A stretch of 64,000 nucleotides of DNA from Clostridium cavendishii DSM 21758 (GCF_900141845.1 NZ_FQZB01000008.1:124001-188000), one strand, 5' to 3'. Counted from the stretch's first letter, positions 46,750-56,259 are shown. Numbers and translations: made by a program. The notes: generated by a model from the letters alone, not told the origin.

Positions 46750-47481
46750 ATGAGAATTTTGATAATAGAAGATGAAATTATACAAAATGAAAATCTTGTA
46801 AAAATAATTAAGAAAAATTATCCTAATCTTAGTGTATTAAGTGGATATAGTTGTAAAGACACTAGGAAAATAATAAAAGAAAATGAAATTGATTTGTTTT
46901 TTGTAGATGTAAATTTACCTGATGGGTCAGGTGTTGATTTAGTAAAAGAGATAAGGAAAATACATGGATACGAACTAAAAGGAGTAGTATTTATAACAAG
47001 TCAAATGTTTCAAATAGTAGATGCGTTTAAGAGCACTCATTGTTATGATTTTTTAATAAAGCCTTATGATGTAAATGATATAAAAAAGATTATAAATACT
47101 TTTTATAAGAGTGATGGTATACAAGCTTCTAAAGATAATAAAGCTTATACTATAATTCCTATAGACAATAATTTAAGCTTTAAAGTTTATCATGATGATA
47201 TTATATTTGTAGAATATTATTGTAGACAATGTGTAATACACACTACCAAGGGTGAAATAATATGTAAAAGATTATCTTTAGGTAAGATATTAAATGAAAT
47301 AAAATCAGATACAATTCTTCAGTCTCATAAATCATACATAGTAAATACAAAATATATAAATAAAATAGAAAAAAATTATACAAGAAGTTGGGATATTACT
47401 TTTTCAGGAATAGAAAAGGTAGCGCAAGCTTCTGCAAATTATATTGAGAATGTCTTTAATGCCTGGGAGAAAAAAGCGTGA
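46750..47481 (+). CDS. AgrA-like response regulator, REC-LytTR (agr system 1)
   Basis: A 243-residue protein with AGGGTGAT before the ATG. The receiver domain (1-~120) has the acidic pair E7/D8, phospho-acceptor D53 in FFVDVNLP, T83 and K104. Residues ~138-240 are a LytTR DNA-binding domain (KVYHDDIIFVEYYCRQCVIH, then LQSHKSYIVNTKYINKIEKN). LytTR regulators bind 9-bp direct repeats spaced by about 12 bp, the pattern seen at 45845-45874. It overlaps the kinase gene by 4 bp. Together with agrBD it makes a complete peptide quorum-sensing circuit, but as a separate transcript. Confidence 0.9.
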   Translation: MRILIIEDEIIQNENLVKIIKKNYPNLSVLSGYSCKDTRKIIKENEIDLFFVDVNLPDGSGVDLVKEIRKIHGYELKGVVFITSQMFQIVDAFKSTHCYDFLIKPYDVNDIKKIINTFYKSDGIQASKDNKAYTIIPIDNNLSFKVYHDDIIFVEYYCRQCVIHTTKGEIICKRLSLGKILNEIKSDTILQSHKSYIVNTKYINKIEKNYTRSWDITFSGIEKVAQASANYIENVFNAWEKKA

Positions 47482-48728
47482 ATATAAATTCTTATATTGA
47501 AATATTTGCTATGGTGATGATTTATAGTATTATATCTAAAAAAGTAAATGTAAGAAGTTGTATTATAAACTTGATAATAGCAATAATTTGCTCTATAAAA
47601 AGTGAGTATATTAGTTTTGTAGATTCTAATATAATTAATTTAGTAACATCAATAATTATTATAATACTTATATTTAAGCTTATATATAAAGCTAATATTA
47701 ATGAGACAATAATTAGACTTCTTATTTGTGTTGTAATTATGCTGGTAGCAGAAGCGGGTGTAGGGATAATAGCAGGGGTTTTTAAAATTGATACTTCAGG
47801 TTATGGATTAACTTTGATTTTAATTTTATCTCTTACAATTATTGGCATAATTACAGAATTATTTATTAAAGATTTTATAGTAGAATTAGAGTATAAAATT
47901 TTAGATAATATAAAAATATATTCACTGCCTATTTTTAATTTTTTATTATTATTATTTATTTTTCAATATATAAGTAAAAAAATAAATTTTGAGAATATAG
48001 AAATGACATGTTTATTTTTTGCAGCTTTATCAATAATAGTTATAAATATTATTGCAACAAGTTATATAACAAAAGAAATTAGGTTAAAAAAGGCTTTAGA
48101 AATCGAAAATCAGTACAATCCTATTTTAGAGCAGTATTTTGAAAGCTTAAAAGCTACAGAACATGAGTACAAAAATCATTTAAACATTATATATACAATG
48201 CTTGAGGTTTCAGCTGATGATGAAATTAGAGATTTGGTAAAAGGATATATAAAGAATACAAAAAATCATGATCATTTGGCTAAGTTAATGTATTTAGATA
48301 ATCATGTTTTAAAATCTTTAATCTATAGTAAAACTTGCGAAGCTGATGTTAAAGGTATTAAGTTTGAGTATAGTATAAATACAAATATCAAAAACTTAAA
48401 GCTTGATAATACAGAGCTTGTTATTTTGCTTAGTAATTTACTTAATAATGCTATTGAAGCAGCAGAGGTTAGTGAAAGAAAGCGAGTTAATTTATCAATT
48501 GAAGAAATAATGTTAAGTGGTAAAGAAAAATATAGAATAACAGTTAAAAACACAGTTAAAGATATAAAGATTTTAAATGTATCGGAAATATTTGCAAAAG
48601 GGTATTCAACAAAGGGAAAAAATAGGGGGTTTGGGTTATATAATGTACAAAAGCTTATTAAAAGATTGAATGGTGATATCACTATTGAAATAGATGAAGA
48701 TGTTATTATTATTGAAATAATTATGTAA
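47478..48728 (+). CDS. AgrC-like sensor histidine kinase (agr system 1)
   Basis: A 416-residue protein starting at GTG, overlapping the regulator stop by 4 bp, so translation is coupled. Six or seven helices occupy residues ~5-200. The HPK10-type H-box is TEHEYKNHLNII with His228, the N-box LLNNAIEAAE is near 320 and the G-box GYSTKGKNRGFGLYN near 380. Such kinases sense the cyclic peptide through their membrane domain and phosphorylate the LytTR regulator. Its substrate is the preceding gene product; its ligand is expected to be the peptide from agrBD. Confidence 0.9.
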   Translation: MNINSYIEIFAMVMIYSIISKKVNVRSCIINLIIAIICSIKSEYISFVDSNIINLVTSIIIIILIFKLIYKANINETIIRLLICVVIMLVAEAGVGIIAGVFKIDTSGYGLTLILILSLTIIGIITELFIKDFIVELEYKILDNIKIYSLPIFNFLLLLFIFQYISKKINFENIEMTCLFFAALSIIVINIIATSYITKEIRLKKALEIENQYNPILEQYFESLKATEHEYKNHLNIIYTMLEVSADDEIRDLVKGYIKNTKNHDHLAKLMYLDNHVLKSLIYSKTCEADVKGIKFEYSINTNIKNLKLDNTELVILLSNLLNNAIEAAEVSERKRVNLSIEEIMLSGKEKYRITVKNTVKDIKILNVSEIFAKGYSTKGKNRGFGLYNVQKLIKRLNGDITIEIDEDVIIIEIIM

Positions 48729-48899
48729 AGAAATTTAACTAATAGGTATAAATTTATATTAATTAATGGAAGAATATTATAAATTATGAAAGGCAAAAAT
48801 ATAAATATAAACAGATTTAAAAGATAAGTAAAAATAGGTTATATTGTAAAAAGTAACTTAAATTAAACTGATATATGACTAAAGTAATATAAAACATAT

Positions 48900-48934
48900 T
48901 ACCTTCTCCACTAAATAGTGGAGAAGGTTTTTTA
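48900..48934 (+). terminator. Terminator after the agr1 kinase
   Basis: ACCTTCTCCACT / AGTGGAGAAGGT with a 4-nt loop and TTTTTTAT tail. Confidence 0.95.
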
Positions 48935-48999
48935 TATAATAAAATCATGGAAGATGAAATTAACACCAAAGCTTGGTGAAAATCAGGAGGATATAGATT

Positions 49000-49941
49000 A
49001 TGAAAGTTGTAAATATTGAAGGTTTAGTAAAAAGGTTTGGAGATAATATAGCGGTTGATAATTTAGATTTAGTTGTTGAGGAAGGAGAGATATTTGGTTT
49101 ATTAGGACCTAATGGTGCAGGAAAAAGTACAACAATAAATATGTTAACAGGGGTTTTGAAACCTAATCATGGGAAAATAACAATCCTAGGTAAAGAATCA
49201 GCAGGTTTTTCTAAGGAAGTAAAGAGGCAAATGGGTATAGTACCACAAAGCATAGCTGTTTATATGGATCTTACAGCAGAGGAAAATGTAAAATTATTTG
49301 CAAGTCTTTATGGCTTAAAGGGGGAAGAACTTAAGAAGGCTGTAGAATATGCTTTAGATTTTACAGGACTTTTAGAGCATAGAAAGGGTAAAGCTAAAAC
49401 ATTTTCAGGTGGTATGCAAAGAAGATTAAATATAGCTTGTGCAATAGCACATAAACCAAAGCTTGTAATAATGGATGAACCTACAGTAGGTATAGATCCA
49501 CAATCAAGAAATCATATATTAGAAGCGGTTAAGAGACTTAATAAAGAGGGCTGTACAGTAATATATACAACTCATTATATGGAAGAAGTTGAGGAAATAT
49601 GTTCAAAGATAGCTATAGTAGATCATGGTAAGGTAATAGCAGAAGGAACTAAAGAAGAGCTTATATCCTTAGTTACAGATATTCAAAGCTTAAATATAAA
49701 AGTTGACAATTTAAATAAAGAAATATTATATGATATAAATAATATAACTGGTGTAGTTTCAGTAGATTATGAGGATGAAGAAAGCCTTTTAACTATAAAC
49801 TCTAAGATGGAAATAAATAATTTGAATAAGATAATAAATTATTTTGCAGATAACAAATTAAAGATTAAGGATATAGGTTTTAAGAGCATAAACTTAGAAA
49901 CAGTTTTCCTTAACTTAACAGGTAGGAAATTAAGAGATTAG
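49000..49941 (+). CDS. ABC-2 type transporter ATP-binding protein
   Basis: A 313-residue protein with AGGAGG before the ATG. Walker A GPNGAGKST lies at 36-44, the signature FSGGMQRRL near 138, Walker B LVIMDEPTVGID near 155 and the switch His in YTTHYMEE. A C-terminal ~90-residue extension is typical of DrrA/CcmA-like exporters. It starts a three-gene operon with two ABC-2 permeases (12-bp and 3-bp gaps). The pump could export a drug, lipid or peptide. Its position directly after agr system 1 makes quorum-controlled expression possible, but no TTTCATACA repeat is present upstream. Confidence 0.92.
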   Translation: MKVVNIEGLVKRFGDNIAVDNLDLVVEEGEIFGLLGPNGAGKSTTINMLTGVLKPNHGKITILGKESAGFSKEVKRQMGIVPQSIAVYMDLTAEENVKLFASLYGLKGEELKKAVEYALDFTGLLEHRKGKAKTFSGGMQRRLNIACAIAHKPKLVIMDEPTVGIDPQSRNHILEAVKRLNKEGCTVIYTTHYMEEVEEICSKIAIVDHGKVIAEGTKEELISLVTDIQSLNIKVDNLNKEILYDINNITGVVSVDYEDEESLLTINSKMEINNLNKIINYFADNKLKIKDIGFKSINLETVFLNLTGRKLRD

Positions 49942-49953
49942 GAGTGAGGTAAA

Positions 49954-51075
49954 ATGAAGTTTTTAAGGTATGTTTTTTATGATATATTAGCCAATTTTAG
50001 ATCTAGGGCTGGTATAGTTTCAATGATAGTAATGCCAATAGCAATAATGACCATTTTAGGTGTAGCACTTAAAAATATGTTTGTAAATACCACAAGTTTT
50101 GATACAACAAAAGTTATATATGTAGATAATTCTAAAGGAAAAACAAGTGAAATATTTAAGATATTTAAAGATGAAAGTAAAAATTATAAGGTAGAAATTA
50201 CAAAAGTAGATACTTTAGAGGAAGGTAAAGATCAAGTAAAAAGAGAAAATGATAAGGTTCTTTTAGAGCTTACAGAGGATAAAATTTCGGTTTATGAAAA
50301 TAATTTAAAGTCTATGAGTGTTGATTATGTTATTTCTTGTATAAAAGGAATAAGCCAAAGATATGATATATATTCTAATATAGCAAAGGTTTCACCACAG
50401 GGAATAAGTAAAATAGATAATGATTTTTCAAAGGATTATAGTAAGATAAATGAAGTATCTATAGGAAGAGATTTAACTTCTTTTGATTATTATGGAATAG
50501 TTGAAATAACTATGATGGCATTATATGGTTCAATGTTTACTCTATTTGCATTTCAAGGATATAGAAGACATTCTATAGAAGATAGATTAACTCAAACAGG
50601 AAACTCTAAGATATTTTATGTTGCGGGAACAGTAGTAGCAAAATTTATATTGACATTAATAACATTAGTGCCAGGTATCATATATTCAAGATTTGTATTA
50701 AAAGTATATTGGGGAAATGATTTCTTCTCAATCTTTGTAATATTATTAACTATTATATTTTTTGCAGTTACAATAGGAGCTCTTTTTGCAACACTATTTG
50801 ATGATGAGAAGGTTGCGTCTATGATACTAAATTCTGTAGTAATACCTGTAATATGCTTCTTCGGTGGAAGTTATATGTATATACCAGATGACGTAAAAGG
50901 TATTTTAGGAAGTGTAGTAAAAATAAGTCCTTTAAGATGGACAAATAAAAGTATATTAAATATAGTTTATTCTTCAGATTACAGCAATATGGGAACTGCA
51001 TTATCAATAAATATGGGATTTGGAATAATGTTTTTAGTAGCAACATTTATGATATTAAAGAGAAGGGAGGCTTAA
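49954..51075 (+). CDS. ABC-2 family permease A
   Basis: A 373-residue protein with GGAGTGAGG before the ATG. It has the ABC-2/DrrB-like layout: one helix near 18-38, a ~140-residue external loop (containing DNSKGKTSEI and KDYSKINEVS), then five helices from ~175 to 368. Its partner is permease B, 3 bp downstream; together they should form the membrane channel of the pump powered by the gene at 49000. Confidence 0.88.
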   Translation: MKFLRYVFYDILANFRSRAGIVSMIVMPIAIMTILGVALKNMFVNTTSFDTTKVIYVDNSKGKTSEIFKIFKDESKNYKVEITKVDTLEEGKDQVKRENDKVLLELTEDKISVYENNLKSMSVDYVISCIKGISQRYDIYSNIAKVSPQGISKIDNDFSKDYSKINEVSIGRDLTSFDYYGIVEITMMALYGSMFTLFAFQGYRRHSIEDRLTQTGNSKIFYVAGTVVAKFILTLITLVPGIIYSRFVLKVYWGNDFFSIFVILLTIIFFAVTIGALFATLFDDEKVASMILNSVVIPVICFFGGSYMYIPDDVKGILGSVVKISPLRWTNKSILNIVYSSDYSNMGTALSINMGFGIMFLVATFMILKRREA

Positions 51076-51078
51076 ATC

Positions 51079-52221
51079 ATGTATGTTTTATGGAATTTAG
51101 TGAAAAAGAATTTTAAGCTTCTATTTTTAAAAAAGACTAGCATAATAGCATTTATAGTACCAGTAGTTTTTACTTTGGTTTGTATGCAAATCGGAAGTAT
51201 GTATAGTTCAGGTTTAAAAATAGGACTAATAGATAAGGACAATACTTTAACATCAAGAGCTTTAATAAATTCAGTAAAGGACTTACAAGGAGATAAAATT
51301 AAATTTGTAGATGCGGATAAAGATACAGATTTAAAGGCAAAAATATTACAAAAAGATTTAGATTTAGCTATAACAGTAGATGAAGGTTTTGAAAATAGCG
51401 TAAAAAAGGGAGCGGCAAAAGAGTATGAAATAACAGCGATAAAAGGAAGCAATGTTCAAAACTTCACAAAGGATTTAGTTAATTTTCAAATAAAAAATCT
51501 TAATGATTTAGGAAAAGCTTCTCTAGGGAATGATGTTAAATTTAATGAAATGGTTAAGTCTTATAGTACACAGGAAGATATAGTAGATCTTAAAAGTATA
51601 AAGGATGTTGGTTCACATTATTCAGCAACTAAAAGTACAGTTGGAGTATTAATCTTTTTCTTATTAATTAGAGCATTAGCTACATCAAGTTTAGTTAAGA
51701 AAGAAAGAGAGGATAATACTTACACAAGAACATTTATGGCACCAGTTTCTTCAGTGCAATATTTAGGTGCAAATATAATAGCAAATGCAGTTATATTAGT
51801 AATTCAAATATTAGTTGTTCAGATAGCTATGCAGTATATATTAAAGCTTGATACAGGAGTAAGCTTTGGTCTTATGTTTTTACTATTATTCTTAATAAGC
51901 TTAGTAGCAGTAGGTATAGGGACATTATGTATAGCCTTATTTAAGGATGAACAATCAATTTCAATATTTATGAATTTAATTATAATGGGTACTTGTATGA
52001 TATCAGGTTGCTTTGTACCTGAAGAAATGCTCCCAAATAAGGTGAAAATGGTTGCCTTATTTACCCCTCAAAAATGGGTTATGGATGGTATATCAAAGCT
52101 TCAATTAGGTATGACAATTAATGATATAGCTTTAAATATAATAATATTAATAGCTTTTGCAGTAGCATTGTTTATGATAGCAGCCTTTAAGATGAAGATA
52201 TCAGAAAAAGAATATAACTAA
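51079..52221 (+). CDS. ABC-2 family permease B
   Basis: A 380-residue protein that begins 3 bp after permease A, with AAGGGAGG upstream of its ATG. One helix lies near 18-36, followed by a long external loop and five or six helices from ~190 to 372 (TKSTVGVLIFFLLIRALATS; CMISGCFVPEEMLPNKVK; FTPQKWVMDGISKLQLGM). The FTPQKWVMDG segment is characteristic of ABC-2 permeases. Last gene of the operon. Confidence 0.88.
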   Translation: MYVLWNLVKKNFKLLFLKKTSIIAFIVPVVFTLVCMQIGSMYSSGLKIGLIDKDNTLTSRALINSVKDLQGDKIKFVDADKDTDLKAKILQKDLDLAITVDEGFENSVKKGAAKEYEITAIKGSNVQNFTKDLVNFQIKNLNDLGKASLGNDVKFNEMVKSYSTQEDIVDLKSIKDVGSHYSATKSTVGVLIFFLLIRALATSSLVKKEREDNTYTRTFMAPVSSVQYLGANIIANAVILVIQILVVQIAMQYILKLDTGVSFGLMFLLLFLISLVAVGIGTLCIALFKDEQSISIFMNLIIMGTCMISGCFVPEEMLPNKVKMVALFTPQKWVMDGISKLQLGMTINDIALNIIILIAFAVALFMIAAFKMKISEKEYN

Positions 52222-52229
52222 AAGTAGAA

Positions 52230-52264
52230 ATCCCTCAAGGCTTAAAGTCTTGAGGGTTATTTTA
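52230..52264. terminator. Terminator between convergent genes
   Basis: CCCTCAAG / CTTGAGGG with a 9-nt loop and TTATTTTATAT tail. It ends the ABC-2 operon just before the convergent HAAS gene. Confidence 0.85.
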
Positions 52265-52286
52265 TATAAGAAATCAAATAAAATTT

Positions 52287-52811
52287 TCAATTAAACATAG
52301 TACGACGCTTATAGCTAGCTGATATGCGTTTAAAATATGCTTTTAGAAGTTTAAAGTTTAAATATGCTATGAGAAAAAATATAATGGCAAGTGGAATAGC
52401 ATATAAAAGACTTAAACTTTGAGGCAATGGTTCATTATACCAAAGCATAGTTATCCATGTAGCACCAAGTGTACGTAGTATGCCACCTATAATTAGAGCA
52501 ATTGAACCAATTCCAAAACCAAAGGCTAGAGCGCCACAAAAAGGTACGATGAAAAGGCTTGAAAATCCTGTAAATATAAAGAAGGGGATACATTTTAAAA
52601 ATTTATTTTGTTTAATATAATAATCACCCATATAAGCTTTTGCAAGCATTTTAGGATTACCTAATCTATATAGTATATCTGCTTCATTTTCACCTGCGGC
52701 TAAAGCATCATTGATATTTTGTTCAATTTCTCTTAGAACATCTTCTTTTTCTTCTTTTGGGAGTGAACTTAAATTTTTAGTAAGCTCTTTTATATAACTG
52801 TTTTTATCCAA
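52287..52811 (-). CDS. HAAS-domain (DUF1700-type) membrane protein
   Basis: A 174-residue protein. The N-terminal ~65 residues are a HAAS domain (YIKELTKNLSSLPKEEKEDV, then EIEQNINDALAAGENEADIL, RLGNPKMLAKAYM). About three helices follow (~70-95, ~95-115, ~132-155) with a short basic tail. HAAS proteins are nearly always encoded after a PadR regulator, as here (8-bp overlap), and probably act with it in sensing envelope conditions. Confidence 0.88.
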   Translation of the reverse strand: MDKNSYIKELTKNLSSLPKEEKEDVLREIEQNINDALAAGENEADILYRLGNPKMLAKAYMGDYYIKQNKFLKCIPFFIFTGFSSLFIVPFCGALAFGFGIGSIALIIGGILRTLGATWITMLWYNEPLPQSLSLLYAIPLAIIFFLIAYLNFKLLKAYFKRISASYKRRTMFN

Positions 52812-53154
52812 TTAAATCAACCTCCTTTAGATTTAACAATTCATCAATGGAATTATTGAAATTTCCCCAAGTTACAGACATAGAATCCAATAGTTCTTTC
52901 CCTGAGTCGGTAATTTTATAATATTTGCGAGGCGGACCACTTTCTGATTCTTGCCAGTAAGATTCAATATGTTGTTCCTTTTGTAAACGGCGAAGAAGTG
53001 GATATAATGTTCCTTCGGTTATGGCAAGGGAATCCCATTTGCTAAGGTTCAAAACAAGTTCATAGCCATAGGTAGGTTTTTTACTTATTAAAATTAATAT
53101 GCAAAATTCCATAATTCCACGGCGAAGTTGTGAAATCCATTCTATATTTTTCAA
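52804..53154 (-). CDS. PadR-family transcriptional regulator
   Basis: A 116-residue protein that starts at TTG with AAGGAGG 8-9 bp upstream. PadR winged helix: QLRRGIMEFCILILISKKPT, then YGYELVLNL, TEGTLYPLLRRLQKEQHIES and GPPRKYYKITDSGKELL. It overlaps the HAAS gene and is divergent from the M1 peptidase gene. The shared 140-bp intergenic region contains a long inverted repeat, a likely PadR operator. Confidence 0.93.
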   Translation of the reverse strand: MKNIEWISQLRRGIMEFCILILISKKPTYGYELVLNLSKWDSLAITEGTLYPLLRRLQKEQHIESYWQESESGPPRKYYKITDSGKELLDSMSVTWGNFNNSIDELLNLKEVDLIG

Positions 53155-53179
53155 TTTTTTCCACCTCCTTAATACTAGT

Positions 53180-53223
53180 ATATCACATAGTACTTTGTTC
53201 TACAAGGTACTGTGTGGTATATT
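53180..53223. promoter_or_regulatory. Inverted repeat, candidate PadR operator
   Basis: ATATCACATAGTACTTTG and its imperfect inverse CAAGGTACTGTGTGGTATAT surround TTCTA. It lies immediately upstream of the padR Shine-Dalgarno site and ~70 bp before the divergent M1 gene, as expected for autorepression. PadR sites with ATGT/ACAT-like arms are known. Confidence 0.6.
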
Positions 53224-53294
53224 TTTGATAAAATATAAAAAATAGAATAAAAATATGGTAAAATTAGACTTGAGATTAATTTATGAGGTGAAGT

Positions 53295-54842
53295 ATGAGT
53301 AAAAAGAAAAAAAGAATACTAGTTATACTTTGTAGTGTATTAGCAGTAATTCTGGTTTCTATTGCTGGGTATTATGGATATAAAGCAATGGATAAATCAA
53401 AAGCAGAAGCTAAAAAGAAAGAACTATTAAGTATTCTAAAGGGAAATGAGAATAAGCAAATAGAGCTTAAGGATGGGAGAAGCTTTTATAAGTTAGATGT
53501 GGCATTAGATGAGAATAGAAATATAATATATGGCTATGAAAAGGTAAAATTTAAAAATAATTATAAGGATGAATTAAAGGAAGTTGTATTCCATCTTTAT
53601 CCAGATTCTTATAGTAAGAAAGACACTATGCCTACTATAGGGCCTATTCCAAGAATGTTATTAACTGAAGAAAATTATGGTAAGATAGATATAGATAGGG
53701 TTAGTTTAAATGGAGAAGACTTAAGTTTTGTAGATAAAAATCAAGTTTTAAAGGTACCTTTAAAGAGCACATTAAAGCCAGAGGAAACAATAGAGTTAGA
53801 TATTAAATTTTCTTTGAAAGTGCCAAAGGGAACAGATAGACTTGGATTTAAAAACGAACAATATTCTATAACTAACTGGTATCCAATACTTTCAATTTAT
53901 GATGAAAAAACAAAAACTTTCGATGAAACACCTTTTTATCCTGTAGGTGAATCTAATTATGCCAATTGTTCAGATTATGAAGTAAATATAATTGTTCCTA
54001 AGGACATGGTTGTTGCAAGCAGTGGAAATGTTGAAATTAAAAATAAGGATAGAAATCATGATATAGCATCTTGTAAGGGAACTAATATAAGAGATTTTGA
54101 TTTTTTTATGAGCAAAGATTATAAATGTTTAACTAAAACTCAAAACGGAATAACTATTAAGAGTTATTACTTAAAGTATAAAGAAACTGGAGAAAGAATG
54201 CTAAATCTTGCTTCAGAATCTATAGAATTTTTTAATAAAACTTTTGGTAAATATCCTTATAATACTTATAGTGTGGTTGAAACATATTTAAGTGGAGGAG
54301 CTATGGAATATCCCAATATAACTCAAATGGGACATTATAAGAAGCTACCCAGTGAATATAGTAATGATAGTAGGGATTTTTTAGATGAAGCAGTAGTTCA
54401 TGAAACGGCTCATCAATGGTGGTATTCAACTGTTGGAAATAACGAATTTAAGGATCCAATTTTAGATGAATCTTTTACATCTTATTCAACTGCATTGTTT
54501 TTTGAAAAGAAGCTTGGTGAAGATGATGAATATTCAGTTAAAAATTACGTAAAGACAAGTAAAAAACCTAATGATGTTATATACAGGCAATCAGATAAAT
54601 ATGACTGGATGACACTTGAACTTTATGTATATAAATTAGGACCAGCTGTTATAGAAGATTTAAGAAAGAAAGTAGGAGAAGAAAAGTTCCTAGAGATATA
54701 TAAGACTTATTATGAAAAATATAAGTTTAAAAATGCTACTTTAGATGGATTTCTAGAAGTAGTAAAGGAGAAATCAGGTCAAGAAGTTAGTGATTATATA
54801 AAAGATGAATTTACAAAACCAGGATATATAAATAATAATTAA
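53295..54842 (+). CDS. M1-family zinc metallopeptidase (membrane-anchored)
   Basis: A 515-residue protein with GAGGTGAAG before the ATG. A single N-terminal signal anchor lies at ~6-27. After a beta domain come the M1 hallmarks: GGAMEYPNI at 334-342 and HETAHQWW at 369-376, with zinc ligands His369 and His373, and Glu392 in DESFTSY. The C-terminal helical domain is short compared with full-length aminopeptidase N (~850 residues), as in other compact bacterial M1 enzymes. It probably degrades peptides outside the membrane. It has its own terminator, and the padR operator upstream may influence it. Confidence 0.92.
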   Translation: MSKKKKRILVILCSVLAVILVSIAGYYGYKAMDKSKAEAKKKELLSILKGNENKQIELKDGRSFYKLDVALDENRNIIYGYEKVKFKNNYKDELKEVVFHLYPDSYSKKDTMPTIGPIPRMLLTEENYGKIDIDRVSLNGEDLSFVDKNQVLKVPLKSTLKPEETIELDIKFSLKVPKGTDRLGFKNEQYSITNWYPILSIYDEKTKTFDETPFYPVGESNYANCSDYEVNIIVPKDMVVASSGNVEIKNKDRNHDIASCKGTNIRDFDFFMSKDYKCLTKTQNGITIKSYYLKYKETGERMLNLASESIEFFNKTFGKYPYNTYSVVETYLSGGAMEYPNITQMGHYKKLPSEYSNDSRDFLDEAVVHETAHQWWYSTVGNNEFKDPILDESFTSYSTALFFEKKLGEDDEYSVKNYVKTSKKPNDVIYRQSDKYDWMTLELYVYKLGPAVIEDLRKKVGEEKFLEIYKTYYEKYKFKNATLDGFLEVVKEKSGQEVSDYIKDEFTKPGYINNN

Positions 54843-54861
54843 AAATTTGGATAAATTTCAA

Positions 54862-54901
54862 AAATAAAGACATCCTAAAGTTAAGGGATGTCTTTATTTT
54901 A
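54862..54901 (+). terminator. Terminator after M1 peptidase gene
   Basis: AAATAAAGACATCC pairs with GGATGTCTTTATTT and is followed by TACTCT. Confidence 0.85.
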
Positions 54902-54902
54902 C

Positions 54903-55206
54903 TCTAACAGCAACGATAACAATTATTTGTTAATAATTATTTAACAAAATAGACTTAAATCTGCCATAAAATACATTTATTATTTATAGAATAGTAAATA
55001 TTTAATTGAAACGTGTAGCTATTAAAATTAATGGAATTAGATTTGATTTTTTTAAAGGAAACTTCTTTTCATGTTCATTCAAAGGAGTATTCTTTTTGAG
55101 TAAGTTCATATTAACCAAATTCAAAATTTGGATGTTCATTTAACTTAGAATACCCAAATTGAAATTCAGATTCTAACTTAAAAATATAATGATTGGAGAG
55201 ATAAAA
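54903..55206. other. Gene-free region with repeated sequence block
   Basis: About 300 bp. The block at ~55055-55145 resembles 44241-44345 and contains a small stem (CCAAATTC / AAATTTGG). No gene is seen. Confidence 0.5.
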
Positions 55207-55620
55207 ATGAAAAAAAGCTTAATAATAGGAATTATATTAGCAGTTGCTATAACAGCTATGGGATGTTCTACTAAAAAAAATGAAGGAAAAAATACTGATA
55301 ATCAGACACAAAGTCAAACTCAAAATCAAGGGCAAAGTCAAACTCAAAATAAAACAGAAGATAATAAACAAAATAAAACAGATACAACTCAAAAAACATT
55401 TACATTAGAAGAACTTAAAAAATATGATGGACAAAATGGTAATAAAGCTTATGTTGCAGTTGATGGAAAAGTCTATGATGTAACAAATGCAGAGGAATGG
55501 AGAAATGGAAAACATAAAGGTGGTGTAACTGCTGGTAAAGATTTAAGCAACGAGATAAATAATTCGCCACATGGAAAAGATGTATTAAAGGATCTACCAG
55601 TTGTTGGAGTTTTAAAGTAA
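55207..55620 (+). CDS. Lipoprotein with cytochrome b5-like heme domain
   Basis: A 137-residue protein. ATG at 55207 is preferred because GGAGAG lies 7 bp upstream and immediately precedes a lipoprotein signal (KKSLIIGIILAVAITAM ending in GCS); an in-frame ATG six codons earlier has no site. A Gln/Thr/Asn/Lys linker (~25-65) leads to a ~70-residue cytochrome b5-like domain: FTLEELKKYDGQNGNKAYVA, then VDGKVYDVTNAEEWRNGKHK and an NNSPHGKDVLKDLPVVG end. The two His could bind heme. The next gene encodes a His-rich membrane protein, so the pair may move electrons across the membrane. Confidence 0.88.
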   Translation: MKKSLIIGIILAVAITAMGCSTKKNEGKNTDNQTQSQTQNQGQSQTQNKTEDNKQNKTDTTQKTFTLEELKKYDGQNGNKAYVAVDGKVYDVTNAEEWRNGKHKGGVTAGKDLSNEINNSPHGKDVLKDLPVVGVLK

Positions 55621-55665
55621 ATAAGATTAAGTAATATTTTAATTTTTAATTAGGAGTAGGGGTAT

Positions 55666-56199
55666 ATGAAGGAGAAAAAAAAGTATTTAATAAATAATGC
55701 TAAGGAAAGACTTTATGTTAATATTGGTATAGGAATTTTAATTTTAGCATTTATAATAGTTATTCTATTAATCTTAGGGAGTATAGATTTAAGTTTTATA
55801 GCACCAAGAACATTAAGAAATTTTAAGAAGTTAGCTGGCAATATTGCATTAATAGGTTTTACTATTTCATTTGCATTATTTGTAGTTAGAAGAGTTATGA
55901 AACTTAGTTTTTTAAAGGATTTTAAAAAATATATAATGGTTTTAGCAAAATACGTAAGACAATTTCATGCACCAATAGCTTTAGTAGCTGGAGCTTTTAT
56001 ATCATTGCATGCTTATTTTATGTTACAACATGGTTTTATTATGAATACAACCTATATTACAGGATTATCAGCTTTAATATTAATAGGAATTCAATTAATA
56101 GCAGGCTTTTTTAGATATAAAAGAATAGGAGTAAAGTTTCATTTAATATTAGGAATAATCACTATGGTACTCATGGTTATTCATTGGTTAGTAGCATAG
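55666..56199 (+). CDS. Five-helix membrane protein with heme-like histidines
   Basis: A 177-residue protein with TAGGAGTAGGGG before the ATG. Helices lie near 20-42, 57-76, 105-122, 127-148 and 157-175. Histidines sit in or next to helices in VRQFHAPIAL, SLHAYFML, QHGF, VKFHLILG and MVIHWLVA, which resembles b-type cytochromes of the ferric-reductase/b561 kind. Heme binding is inference. It is 45 bp after the b5-like lipoprotein and shares a terminator, so the two probably form one redox unit. Confidence 0.75.
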   Translation: MKEKKKYLINNAKERLYVNIGIGILILAFIIVILLILGSIDLSFIAPRTLRNFKKLAGNIALIGFTISFALFVVRRVMKLSFLKDFKKYIMVLAKYVRQFHAPIALVAGAFISLHAYFMLQHGFIMNTTYITGLSALILIGIQLIAGFFRYKRIGVKFHLILGIITMVLMVIHWLVA

Positions 56200-56215
56200 T
56201 TAATTATTATATATT

Positions 56216-56247
56216 AAAAAAGTCCTAGGATTCTAGGGCTTTTTATT
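56216..56247. terminator. Terminator after the redox pair
   Basis: AAAAAGTCCTAG pairs with CTAGGGCTTTTT around a 5-nt loop. The stem has A/T runs on both sides and can also end the convergent small gene at 56260. Confidence 0.9.
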
Positions 56248-56259
56248 ATGATTAATTAT

